Shown: in pieces, positions 1 through 5,898 of the stretch
Layout of the letters: each line of letters begins with the position of its first letter
Numbering within the stretch: the stretch's first letter is position 1
DNA from: an uncultured Bacteroidota bacterium
GTDB taxonomy: Bacteria; Bacteroidota; Rhodothermia; Rhodothermales; UBA10348
Length of the DNA: 9,480 nt
Direction: 5' to 3'
NCBI GenBank assembly: GCA_937893205.1
Contig: CALBJU010000198.1
Span: 1 to 9,480, forward strand
Position numbers and translations under genes: made by a program
The notes under the pieces: model-generated
Told to the model about the DNA's origin: nothing
The model's input: the letters and a program-made list of their open reading frames with translations, nothing else
The model's database searches: none

Positions 1-128
1 ATCATCGCCAACCCAGACAGCAAAAGAATGTAGTTCTTTCGGGTGAACACCATCACGCCGCGCTTGCGCACCTGACGGGAACGAGATCCTCGGTTGCGTC
101 TCGATTTTCTTGCTGCTTGCGCTGCCAT
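1..128 (-). CDS. DUF3098-like small membrane protein, N-terminal part (runs off the left edge)
   Basis: Reading leftward from an ATG at 126-128 gives 42 open codons up to the window edge. The product has a very basic first 25 residues (many Arg/Lys), then FTRKNYILLLSGLAM, the start of a hydrophobic segment. A Lys-Asn-Tyr followed by a leucine-rich helix is what I recall of the DUF3098 family, small two-helix membrane proteins of Bacteroidetes usually encoded near ftsX and uppP; this is recalled similarity, not a search result. The function of the family is unknown. No Shine-Dalgarno is visible. An internal ATG at codon 26, just before the VFTRKNY stretch, is an alternative start that would remove the basic leader. 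The gene is divergent from mreD, with a 147-base gap that must hold both promoters; I see no convincing promoter there. Confidence 0.6.
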   Translation of the reverse strand, partial: MAAQAARKSRRNRGSRSRQVRKRGVMVFTRKNYILLLSGLAM

Positions 129-275
129 CGACAGAAAAGGAAAGATGAATTTGGTGGACGAGCACTCCGAAAAGGCCCACTTCCGAACACACGGGCCTTT
201 CGCAGGTTCCTCTTTCGATATTCCGTTTCGCCATCAATACGTGCTTCGTAGATTGGCGCTTCAACTCACGAATCC

Positions 276-746
276 ATGCCGGCACCCGTTCGCACATTTC
301 TGATTGGACTTGGCATCTTCCTGCTTCAATGGCTGATGCTGGGGCGACTCACATTGTGGGGAGCATATCCGGATGCAGTTCTACTTTTCGTTGCCTGGCT
401 CGGAGTCCGAAAAGGGCGTCAGTGGGGTGCCATCGGTGGATTTGTCTTCGGCTTCCTCATGGATGTCGTCTACAACACTTGGGGCCTCCATATGCTGGTC
501 AAGACGCTGATCGGATTTATGCTGGGTCTCTTTCCAAGCTCAGAGCGTGAGGGTCTGCTAATCTTACCCCGCCAGGCTCTTGTTGGCGGCCTGGTCGTAG
601 CCCTGGTTCACAACGGTATTTTCGTCACGATGCTTGCCCTCCAGGCAGGAGTCCGAAATTCTTTCCTGGTTACCGGATTGTGGATCGGATCGGCCCTGTA
701 CACCGCGTTTCTGGGCACCTTCGCGTCGCTTTTCAGCTCCCGATAG
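276..746 (+). CDS. mreD: Rod shape-determining protein MreD
   Basis: This is a 156-residue polytopic inner-membrane protein. MreD is the membrane partner of MreC and MreB in the elongasome, which places lateral cell-wall synthesis. Hydrophobic segments lie at about residues 7-24, 33-45, 52-66, 71-87, 100-122 and 130-150. Family hallmarks are visible: a Pro-Asp entering the second helix (32-33), the GAIGGFVFGFLMDVVY stretch with its conserved Asp (about 63), and GLHMLVKTLIGF after it. The length is normal for MreD. The ATG at 276 is preceded by no Shine-Dalgarno. What is odd is the context: mreD normally follows mreC and precedes a PBP2 gene, but here the preceding 147 bases are non-coding, the gene before that is on the other strand, and a tRNA follows. 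It therefore appears to be detached from an mre operon. Confidence 0.88.
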   Translation: MPAPVRTFLIGLGIFLLQWLMLGRLTLWGAYPDAVLLFVAWLGVRKGRQWGAIGGFVFGFLMDVVYNTWGLHMLVKTLIGFMLGLFPSSEREGLLILPRQALVGGLVVALVHNGIFVTMLALQAGVRNSFLVTGLWIGSALYTAFLGTFASLFSSR

Positions 747-865
747 GATATGAATTGATTGTGGATCGGGGCCACCTACACCGACTACGTGTTGCTTGAG
801 CGTCGCCTAGCACCGTATTTTCCGCACTCGATCAGGGTATCGCTCTCGAGATTCTGATCAAGAAT

Positions 866-938
<73 letters not shown>

Positions 939-959
939 CACGCTTTATTAAGCCCATTC

Positions 960-997
960 GCCCTAACCGCTGCATCGCAGCGTGTTAGGGCATTTTT
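960..997 (+). terminator. Rho-independent terminator after tRNA-Ala
   Basis: The arms GCCCTAAC (960-967) and GTTAGGGC (984-991) pair perfectly. They continue as CGCTGC (968-973) with GCAGCG (977-982) around a 3-base loop, with one bulged T at 983. The run ATTTTTG follows directly. The 14-base-pair GC-rich stem and T-run are typical of an intrinsic terminator. It lies 21 bases after the tRNA and insulates the tRNA from the next ORF. Confidence 0.92.
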
Positions 998-1059
998 GCG
1001 TTTAGCGACCTCTGCAAATCAATACAGAAATGCCAGAAATTAAATATCGCACTAAGTCG

Positions 1060-1090
1060 TTGTTAATATATCACTTAATGAGCCTATAAT
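1060..1090 (+). promoter_or_regulatory. Possible sigma-70-like promoter for the small lipoprotein ORF
   Basis: A perfect TATAAT lies at 1085-1090 and TTGTTA at 1060-1065, with a long spacer of 19 bases, in an AT-rich stretch just after the tRNA terminator. It points toward the lipoprotein ORF that begins at 1177. The long spacer, and doubt about which promoter code this lineage uses, keep the call weak. Confidence 0.35.
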
Positions 1091-1176
1091 ATATGTGAGG
1101 GTTTCCCCAAATCGCCAATACTGAGTCGGAGAATCGGGTAATCATCCTGAAACGACCCCTCATACATAGACTCGCC

Positions 1177-1338
1177 ATGACATTGGCGTTTATTCTCCTC
1201 ACAAGCTTCTCCACCACAGGGTGTAGAGATATTATAGTAGATGCCTCCGCTGAGGAGCAAGCGGCCATGGCTCGCCCCGATTCATTGCTTCAACCCTGTT
1301 TCTCCAAGAACGAGCACTGTTACGAGCCTTCGAACTAG
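1177..1338 (+). CDS. Small putative lipoprotein (53 aa), unknown function
   Basis: The ATG at 1177 opens a 53-residue ORF whose first residues are a hydrophobic stretch ending in a lipobox-like STTGC, with the modifiable Cys at residue 16. A short polar mature part follows, with two further cysteines (C41, C48) spaced CX6C. From the ATG the signal peptide lacks the usual positive n-region. The same frame is open upstream to a stop at 1096-1098, and a start at the CTG at 1147 would add Lys, Arg, His and Arg before the hydrophobic core, giving a textbook signal peptide. The true start may therefore be non-ATG. No family is recognised. It ends 10 bases from the tail of the truncated permease ORF on the opposite strand. 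It lies between a strong terminator and convergent genes, so it would be a single-gene unit. It could be a chance ORF, but the lipobox and the TATAAT upstream argue for it. Confidence 0.45.
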   Translation: MTLAFILLTSFSTTGCRDIIVDASAEEQAAMARPDSLLQPCFSKNEHCYEPSN

Positions 1339-1347
1339 TACCCGGCT

Positions 1348-1503
1348 CTATTCGTAGCGAAGGCTGACGATTGGATCCGCGAGAGCAGCCTTCACGTGAT
1401 CCCGAATGTGCCTTTCAAGCTCTTCAATATCCTCAGCGTGAAAAGCGCGATTGAGCTCGAAGGATCTCCTCCACGTCGATATTGCAGTTTTCAGATTGAA
1501 CAT
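1348..1503 (-). pseudogene. Truncated ADOP/MacB-type permease: N-terminal prefix only (51 aa)
   Basis: The ATG at 1501-1503 overlaps the padR stop as ATGA, the usual coupling for PadR-permease pairs. The 51-residue product has a Trp-Arg-Arg near the start, then NRAFHAEDIEELERHIRDHV (19-38). That resembles the conserved prefix helices at the start of ADOP-type FtsX/MacB-like permeases, which are normally around 800 residues long with FtsX transmembrane domains. After about residue 42 the match fades and a TAG stops the frame. None of the permease core follows, since only 10 bases separate the stop from the opposite-strand lipoprotein ORF. The simplest reading is a remnant left after deletion of the rest of the permease. 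The alternative is a functional stand-alone prefix (HAAS-like) micro-protein working with PadR. Confidence 0.55.
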
Positions 1504-1841
1504 CAGGCTACGGAAAGCTCCGATCCCCAGAGGTTCATGAGGATGGAATGGAAGTCCAGCCATTCCCTCTTGTCTGCTTCGAGCACAGCAGCTCCTTTGG
1601 TAGTGAGGCGGTAGTATTTGCGTCTCGGCCCCGAGTCGGATGGACGCCAGACAGACGCAATCAATCCACGACCTTCCAGGCGGTGCATCAGGGGATAGAG
1701 AGTCCCTGCGGTCCATTTCAACCGGCCGTCAGACAAGTCGAGCGCGCGCTGCATTATTTCGTAGCCGTAGGCCTCCTTGCGGCTCAATATGGTGAGCACC
1801 ACAGGTTGAAGGGATGCTGCGACAAGATTCTTGGAGAACAT
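1503..1841 (-). CDS. PadR-family transcriptional regulator
   Basis: This is a 112-residue winged-helix repressor. Visible marks are the short N-terminal helix leading to LQPVVLTILS (11-20), the family signature YGYEIMQRAL (25-34), the recognition-helix region AGTLYPLMHRLEGRGLI (45-61), and a wing with the basic PRRKYYRLTTKG (72-83). The C-terminal helix is short, as in the small subfamily-2 PadR proteins. Such proteins bind DNA as dimers and usually repress their own operon, very often one encoding an MacB/FtsX-like permease. Here the next gene is coupled through ATGA but is only a fragment, so the regulator seems to have lost its target in cis. A perfect inverted repeat 18-42 bases upstream of its start is the likely autoregulatory operator. 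No Shine-Dalgarno is obvious. Confidence 0.9.
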   Translation of the reverse strand: MFSKNLVAASLQPVVLTILSRKEAYGYEIMQRALDLSDGRLKWTAGTLYPLMHRLEGRGLIASVWRPSDSGPRRKYYRLTTKGAAVLEADKREWLDFHSILMNLWGSELSVA

Positions 1842-1858
1842 AGAGGTGATGTCTGGTG

Positions 1859-1883
1859 AGCTATATCGTACGGCAATATAGCT
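1859..1883. promoter_or_regulatory. Inverted repeat upstream of padR, probable PadR operator
   Basis: The arms AGCTATAT (1859-1866) and ATATAGCT (1876-1883) are perfect inverted copies separated by 9 bases. The repeat is centred about 30 bases before the padR start, where a promoter -10 region would be expected; TATATT and GATATA occur on the minus strand within it. PadR dimers bind AT-containing dyads of this size and autoregulate, so this is the best operator candidate in the window. Binding is inferred from position and symmetry only. Confidence 0.55.
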
Positions 1884-1921
1884 GCCAGGTTAGCCTACAT
1901 TTTTAAGAGTACTATCGAGGC

Positions 1922-2134
1922 TCAGCGCCTGCGGCCCAGAGATACGTAGGAGCGCTGTCCAAGCCCAGGATGGGCCCTTCGGAAGTGTATCTGGCGATCT
2001 TCCCATGTGGCCTCGTCGATCTCAATCATCACATCGTGATCCATCAACAACATCTGACGGTGTTCGATGAGTTCGTCAAAGGCGCCTAGTTTGTAGGCCA
2101 GCAGTGCCATTGTGAGGAGGAGAACGATTACCAT
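1922..2134 (-). CDS. Possible small single-pass membrane protein (70 aa), unknown
   Basis: The ATG at 2132-2134 opens a 70-residue ORF, with an in-frame stop just upstream fixing the limit. The first 19 residues (MVIVLLLTMALLAYKLGAF) form one plausible membrane helix. An acidic stretch follows, with DELIEHRQ and IEIDEATWED, and a basic tail ending in RRR. Codon choice looks coding-like (many GAT/GAC/GAG, third-position G/C), but there is no Shine-Dalgarno and I recognise no family. It lies upstream of padR in the same direction, 38 bases before the inverted repeat. It could be a real small protein, a decayed piece of a larger gene or a chance ORF. The stretch from here to the pentapeptide gene (2135-2312) shows no other ORF that I can support. 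Confidence 0.35.
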   Translation of the reverse strand: MVIVLLLTMALLAYKLGAFDELIEHRQMLLMDHDVMIEIDEATWEDRQIHFRRAHPGLGQRSYVSLGRRR

Positions 2135-2282
2135 GGAAATTCAGCCAGGTCCTGTTTCGTAGAAGAAGGTAGAATATTCACTTACCCCCGGATTATACCT
2201 ACAATAAATGAATCCTGTTGCAGAAAGACACACCAATTCACGATACCCGTTCGAATCGCGCACTAATGTCGACGATTTCCTA

Positions 2283-2290
2283 TAGTTTTG
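2283..2290 (+). promoter_or_regulatory. Weak Bacteroidetes-type -7 box candidate (TAnnTTTG)
   Basis: TAGTTTTG at 2283-2290 matches the Bacteroidetes -7 consensus TAnnTTTG and lies 22 bases before the preferred GTG start of the pentapeptide gene. No clear -33 TTTG element is seen upstream. A motif of this size is expected a few times in the window by chance. Confidence 0.25.
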
Positions 2291-2312
2291 TTTGATAAGC
2301 CAGCCAAATCTC

Positions 2313-2852
2313 GTGGCAGATAAAAACCATATCGAAATATTAGACCAAGGAATTGAAGCCTGGAATGCGTGGCGGACTGAAAATCCGGACATCAAGCCCG
2401 ATTTGAGTGCGCATGATCTGACCGGCCGCTTCCTTCAGGGGATTAACTTTGAAGGGTCAGACCTGAAGGCCACCCTCCTGACTGTTGCTGAACTGGATGG
2501 TGCCAATTTGAATGAGGCCGATTTGACAGGAGCCAATCTAACAGGAGCCGACCTGAGCCAGGCAACCGCCCGCGGCGCGCGACTGATAGGCGTGGATCTG
2601 AGCTATGCTACGCTGACCGGGTGCGACCTGGACGGAGCAGACATGACCCGCTGCCGGCTGCCAGAAGCCATCTTGTTCAATGCTACGCTGAGAAACGCTT
2701 GCCTGGTCGAGGCACATCTGCGTGAAACCATCCTGACTGGGGCCGATTTGACGGGCGTCAATCTGGAAGGGGCGCATTTGCAGGACTTGATCACCGATGG
2801 AGCAATCCTTCCAATCGGTATGCCGAAAATGCTACGTAAAAACCTCGACTAG
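2313..2852 (+). CDS. Pentapeptide-repeat protein
   Basis: This is a cytosolic protein made almost wholly of A(D/N)LXX repeats, which fold into a right-handed quadrilateral beta-helix. From a GTG at 2313 the product is 179 residues. I prefer this start because it gives MADKNHIEILDQGIEAWNAWR, a leader I recall from this class of protein (a short helix before the helix-forming repeats). A TTG at 2292 would add seven residues. Repeats run from about residue 31 to 160, clearest in GANLNEADLTGANLTGADL. No signal peptide, membrane helix or second domain is visible. Pentapeptide proteins have varied roles (gyrase protection by DNA mimicry in the Qnr/MfpA group, scaffolding elsewhere), and nothing here points to one. 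There is no partner gene. The stop codon is interlocked with that of the convergent lipoprotein gene, sharing CTA at 2849-2852. Confidence 0.9.
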   Translation: MADKNHIEILDQGIEAWNAWRTENPDIKPDLSAHDLTGRFLQGINFEGSDLKATLLTVAELDGANLNEADLTGANLTGADLSQATARGARLIGVDLSYATLTGCDLDGADMTRCRLPEAILFNATLRNACLVEAHLRETILTGADLTGVNLEGAHLQDLITDGAILPIGMPKMLRKNLD

Positions 2853-3646
2853 CGCTCGGTTTCAAGTAACTCTTCGTCAAACCAATGGTCTGCATCCAGA
2901 AACGAGCGGGGCTCAAAATATCCATCACCGAATTCTGTCCCGATTTCGATGCTGTGATATCTTTCAATCAGAGTGATTGTCGAATCAGCGTAGAATCGCA
3001 CCTCGGGCGCTATCCAGCCGCCGCCCAAAGGTTGATAGTCATTGAATAGTATCTCTTGTTGAACGGATGCATCGCGGCCAACCCCCTGCAGGAGTCGCAC
3101 AAATACGAGTCTCTCTGCGTCAATCCAGAATTGAGAAGTATCGAGATCACCTTCGACGTCCGTTCCAATCACGTACGCGGTCCGATCCTGCCACGACGCG
3201 ACGTGCATTCTCTCAAGGTCGAATCCCAGACTGTCGAGCTTCGCGCGCGCCTCGTCCGTGGGCATTCCATACACATCAAATCCAAGAAGCAGGAGCGGAT
3301 GGACGGTCGGCGCGGCATTGGCGAGCTGTCCATCTCGGAAAACGTAGATGGAGTCTTCCCGGAAAATCATCGTATTTCCGGAAGTCGGAGATCCGATATC
3401 GATCCTCAGTTTCCCAGGAATCTGAATTCCCTCGAACCAGGAGGTGGTATCCACCCCACCGGTTGGATCGAACTGGATGGTTGTCTGGACGAAGGTGAGT
3501 GTTTCGTACCACTCGCCATCGTACGTAGATTTCATAGCGGCCAAAACGCTGGAAGCATCCTGGAGAGTCGCCATGTCAGAATCTGAACGAGCACATCCTG
3601 AACTCAGAACCGCCACTAAAAGTAGAGGAAGAATAGAACGACTCAT
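2849..3646 (-). CDS. LolA-like outer-membrane lipoprotein, uncharacterised
   Basis: This 265-residue protein begins with a lipoprotein signal peptide, MSRSILPLLLVAVLSSGC, with lipidated Cys18 in an LSSGC lipobox followed by Ala, Arg, Ser; no Asp is at +2, so outer-membrane sorting is plausible. The mature part is rich in beta strands, with WYETLTFVQTTIQF, PGKLRIDIG, HPLLLLGFDVYGM, TSQFWIDAERLVFVRLL and LGGGWIAPEVRFY. These resemble LolA-fold proteins (outer membrane lipoprotein-sorting protein-like) that bind acyl or lipid groups in a half-barrel. The exact substrate is unknown. Its ATG overlaps the stop of the DUF5916 gene as ATGA, so the two are translationally coupled and probably work together at the outer membrane. 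The stop is interlocked with that of the convergent pentapeptide gene. I am confident it is a lipoprotein and less so of the LolA-like fold. Confidence 0.85.
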   Translation of the reverse strand: MSRSILPLLLVAVLSSGCARSDSDMATLQDASSVLAAMKSTYDGEWYETLTFVQTTIQFDPTGGVDTTSWFEGIQIPGKLRIDIGSPTSGNTMIFREDSIYVFRDGQLANAAPTVHPLLLLGFDVYGMPTDEARAKLDSLGFDLERMHVASWQDRTAYVIGTDVEGDLDTSQFWIDAERLVFVRLLQGVGRDASVQQEILFNDYQPLGGGWIAPEVRFYADSTITLIERYHSIEIGTEFGDGYFEPRSFLDADHWFDEELLETER

Positions 3647-5868
3647 CGAATGAATGTGTAGGTGTATTTGAGGAGAAACGTTCGGTTGTTGGAAAGGGGC
3701 AGTGCCGGACTTTCACGGAACCGATCGGAGTTCAGGTTTTCAGTGTAAACGAGCCAGAGGTCGTTTCCTTCCGACAGGTTGTAGCGAAATCTAGCATTGG
3801 AGGCTACTACCTTTGCAGACGTGTTGTACTGAACAAACGAATTCAGCGACACTTTAGTGTTGAAGCCGATCTGGGCTTGCACTCCCACAAGGTGAATATT
3901 AGCGGACTGATCGCGATCCGGAAATTCCAGGTGTGTAAATTTGTAGCTGCCTCCCAATTCAACAAATCGATTGATATTCCAGGTGGGGTTCAATCCCGCC
4001 TCATACCTCCAGCCGTCGTAGAAAGAGCCGACCTGGAACTGATAACGACCTCTGAAGAGATTGCCACTGGGCATATTGTAACTGGTCTCCCACTCTACAA
4101 ACGAATATCGGCCTTCAGGTACCGAGATATCATCTGGAAACTGAAGCTCGCTCGTGAGATCTTCTACGATAAAATTCGCGTTGGTCCTGGCACTCGCACT
4201 CGATTTTAATTTGAAGTCCCAGCTTGCTCCAGCCCGTACGGACTCGATACTACCGTCGTCATTTCTGAAATAGACGTTTCCGTACATCGATCCGTCGTGT
4301 GTCCACAGTTTCGCTTCTTCCGGCGAAAGCCATCCATACTGCACGTCCCACGAAACCTGCGTGTAGTCATTTCGCTGGACGAATCCAATACCCGGATTAA
4401 AGTCGGCACCCGAATAGGAGACTCCAGATCGAAAGGATAATCCAATATCGTTTCGACGTGCGATCTGAGCTGAAGCGTAGGCCGCCCCGGTAAAATCAAA
4501 TCCCGTCGAGTCGATAATATCGTCATCGAAGGTCTGAGCCCATTTCAAATCGAGATAATCGTCCGTTCCGACCTTGAACGACCCATCCACTCCATAAACT
4601 GCATTGTACGAACCATCTTCTGCTAGACGGCTCGTGAACATTCCACCGGCGTAGGATTGGTCGTTTATCACCTGCCGGCGAAGACGCAGGATTCCAAAAT
4701 TTTCCGCGGGTAGGTCGCCCGAAGATTCAGTTTGCATATCGATAAAACCCAGATCCCAAGAGCCTACCCGGCCAACGACGCGACCTCCTGCAAGTATGCG
4801 GACCGTTTCGCCATCGTTTATACCGATCTGCCGGCTGTGAAAGAGTCGATCCCGCTGGCCCGTCGAAAAATCAAACAGGCCCGCTCGCTCCTGAAAAAAT
4901 TGTCTTTTTTCTGGGAAAAACAACGAAAATCGGGAGAGATTGACCTGCTGGTCGTCGGCTTCAACCTGAGCAAAGTCCGTATTGATAGTCGCGTCCAGCG
5001 TAAGATTGCTGGTGATTGCGTATTTGAGATCGAGGCCAACCTGGCGGGTAAACTCACTTTCAAACTCGTAAGCTGAATCGTCCTCGTTTAGGACATTGAG
5101 ACCTGTGCTGCCACCTGTCAAATAGGGCGTGATATAGATTGGTTTCTTGCTTCGAACATTTTGCAAAACCACCTTCTGAGCCTGGGACGGCTTGGCAAAG
5201 CCCATGCTCCAGTTCGGGGGAATGAATGGGTAGATATGACGTTCGCCCTTTCGCGCAATCAGTCGGTACGTGATCAAACCCATCACGACCCGCCCGTCTT
5301 TTTCCTGAAAATTGAGGCTCGAATAAGGAATTCTCATTTCCGCAAACCACCCTTCGTCGTTTTGGGCCGTTTCCACATCCCAGAAGGTGTTCCAGGAGGT
5401 GTTTACCGCTCCGCTTCCGAGCGTCGAACTTCCGCCAAAGCTATTCGCATCCCGCGACACCGCATAGTCCATACGAACGCCCCTGGGGGTAGTGTAAAAC
5501 CACAGGGCGTTCTCGTTGTCGTTAAACGTGTCCAGAACAATCGCCAATACATCATCACCAGAATACCCGTCTCTATAGAGTGTATTGCCCCTGATCCCGT
5601 CTGCGTTCGAGTCATACATGCGCCCGGATACGTACAGGTAGTCGTCGTCGTAGCCTATTCTGATCTCGGTCCGTTCCGTCATCGTACCACCAGATATGGG
5701 CTGGTACATGCTGAGGGGGACGGGGTCGATACTTTCCCACGCTGGCTCGTTGGAAAAGCCATCCAATTGAATAGGACCCTCAATTCTCTGAAGAAATACC
5801 AGGTCCTGAGCATTTGCAGCGGACGCGACCATCAGGAAGAGTAGAATGAGCCAGATCGAACGGATCAT
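3643..5868 (-). CDS. DUF5916 protein with N-terminal CBM9-like domain, outer-membrane beta-barrel
   Basis: This 741-residue secreted protein has a Sec signal peptide at residues 1-20 (cleavage after AANA). Residues about 27-200 form a CBM9/DOMON-like beta-sandwich: IQLDGFSNEPAW is the typical opening, followed by RIGYDDDYLYVSGRMYDS, an FWDVETAQNDEGWFAEMRIPYSSL segment and then the linker. Residues about 245-741 match DUF5916; its most recognisable part is NTDFAQVEADDQQVNLSRFSLFFPEKRQFFQERAGLF (297-331). The C-terminal half alternates polar and aromatic residues in strand-sized blocks and ends KYTYTFIR, as expected for an outer-membrane barrel. No catalytic motif is seen and no function is established for the family; glycan binding is a guess from the CBM9 fold. 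It starts 30 bases after the moeB-like gene's stop and is coupled by ATGA to the lipoprotein gene. Confidence 0.9.
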   Translation of the reverse strand: MIRSIWLILLFLMVASAANAQDLVFLQRIEGPIQLDGFSNEPAWESIDPVPLSMYQPISGGTMTERTEIRIGYDDDYLYVSGRMYDSNADGIRGNTLYRDGYSGDDVLAIVLDTFNDNENALWFYTTPRGVRMDYAVSRDANSFGGSSTLGSGAVNTSWNTFWDVETAQNDEGWFAEMRIPYSSLNFQEKDGRVVMGLITYRLIARKGERHIYPFIPPNWSMGFAKPSQAQKVVLQNVRSKKPIYITPYLTGGSTGLNVLNEDDSAYEFESEFTRQVGLDLKYAITSNLTLDATINTDFAQVEADDQQVNLSRFSLFFPEKRQFFQERAGLFDFSTGQRDRLFHSRQIGINDGETVRILAGGRVVGRVGSWDLGFIDMQTESSGDLPAENFGILRLRRQVINDQSYAGGMFTSRLAEDGSYNAVYGVDGSFKVGTDDYLDLKWAQTFDDDIIDSTGFDFTGAAYASAQIARRNDIGLSFRSGVSYSGADFNPGIGFVQRNDYTQVSWDVQYGWLSPEEAKLWTHDGSMYGNVYFRNDDGSIESVRAGASWDFKLKSSASARTNANFIVEDLTSELQFPDDISVPEGRYSFVEWETSYNMPSGNLFRGRYQFQVGSFYDGWRYEAGLNPTWNINRFVELGGSYKFTHLEFPDRDQSANIHLVGVQAQIGFNTKVSLNSFVQYNTSAKVVASNARFRYNLSEGNDLWLVYTENLNSDRFRESPALPLSNNRTFLLKYTYTFIR

Positions 5869-5898
5869 GTAGCACTGACGAGTAATAGCTGTGGAGGC

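Noticed and set aside
1173..1188. CGCCA/TGGCG hairpin over the lipoprotein ORF's ATG
   Set aside because: Only five base pairs with a 6-base loop; too weak to call a regulatory structure.
2401..2800. Repetitive pattern resembling a DNA repeat array
   Set aside because: The periodicity of about 15 bases is the coding of pentapeptide repeats, not a CRISPR or tandem DNA repeat.
3056..3586. Plus-strand open frame opposite the lipoprotein gene
   Set aside because: Shadow of the coupled lipoprotein gene, with low-complexity, motif-free translation.
5161..5844. Long plus-strand open frame (227 codons) opposite the DUF5916 gene
   Set aside because: It is antisense to a well-supported protein with a signal peptide and family motifs, and its own translation has no recognisable domain.
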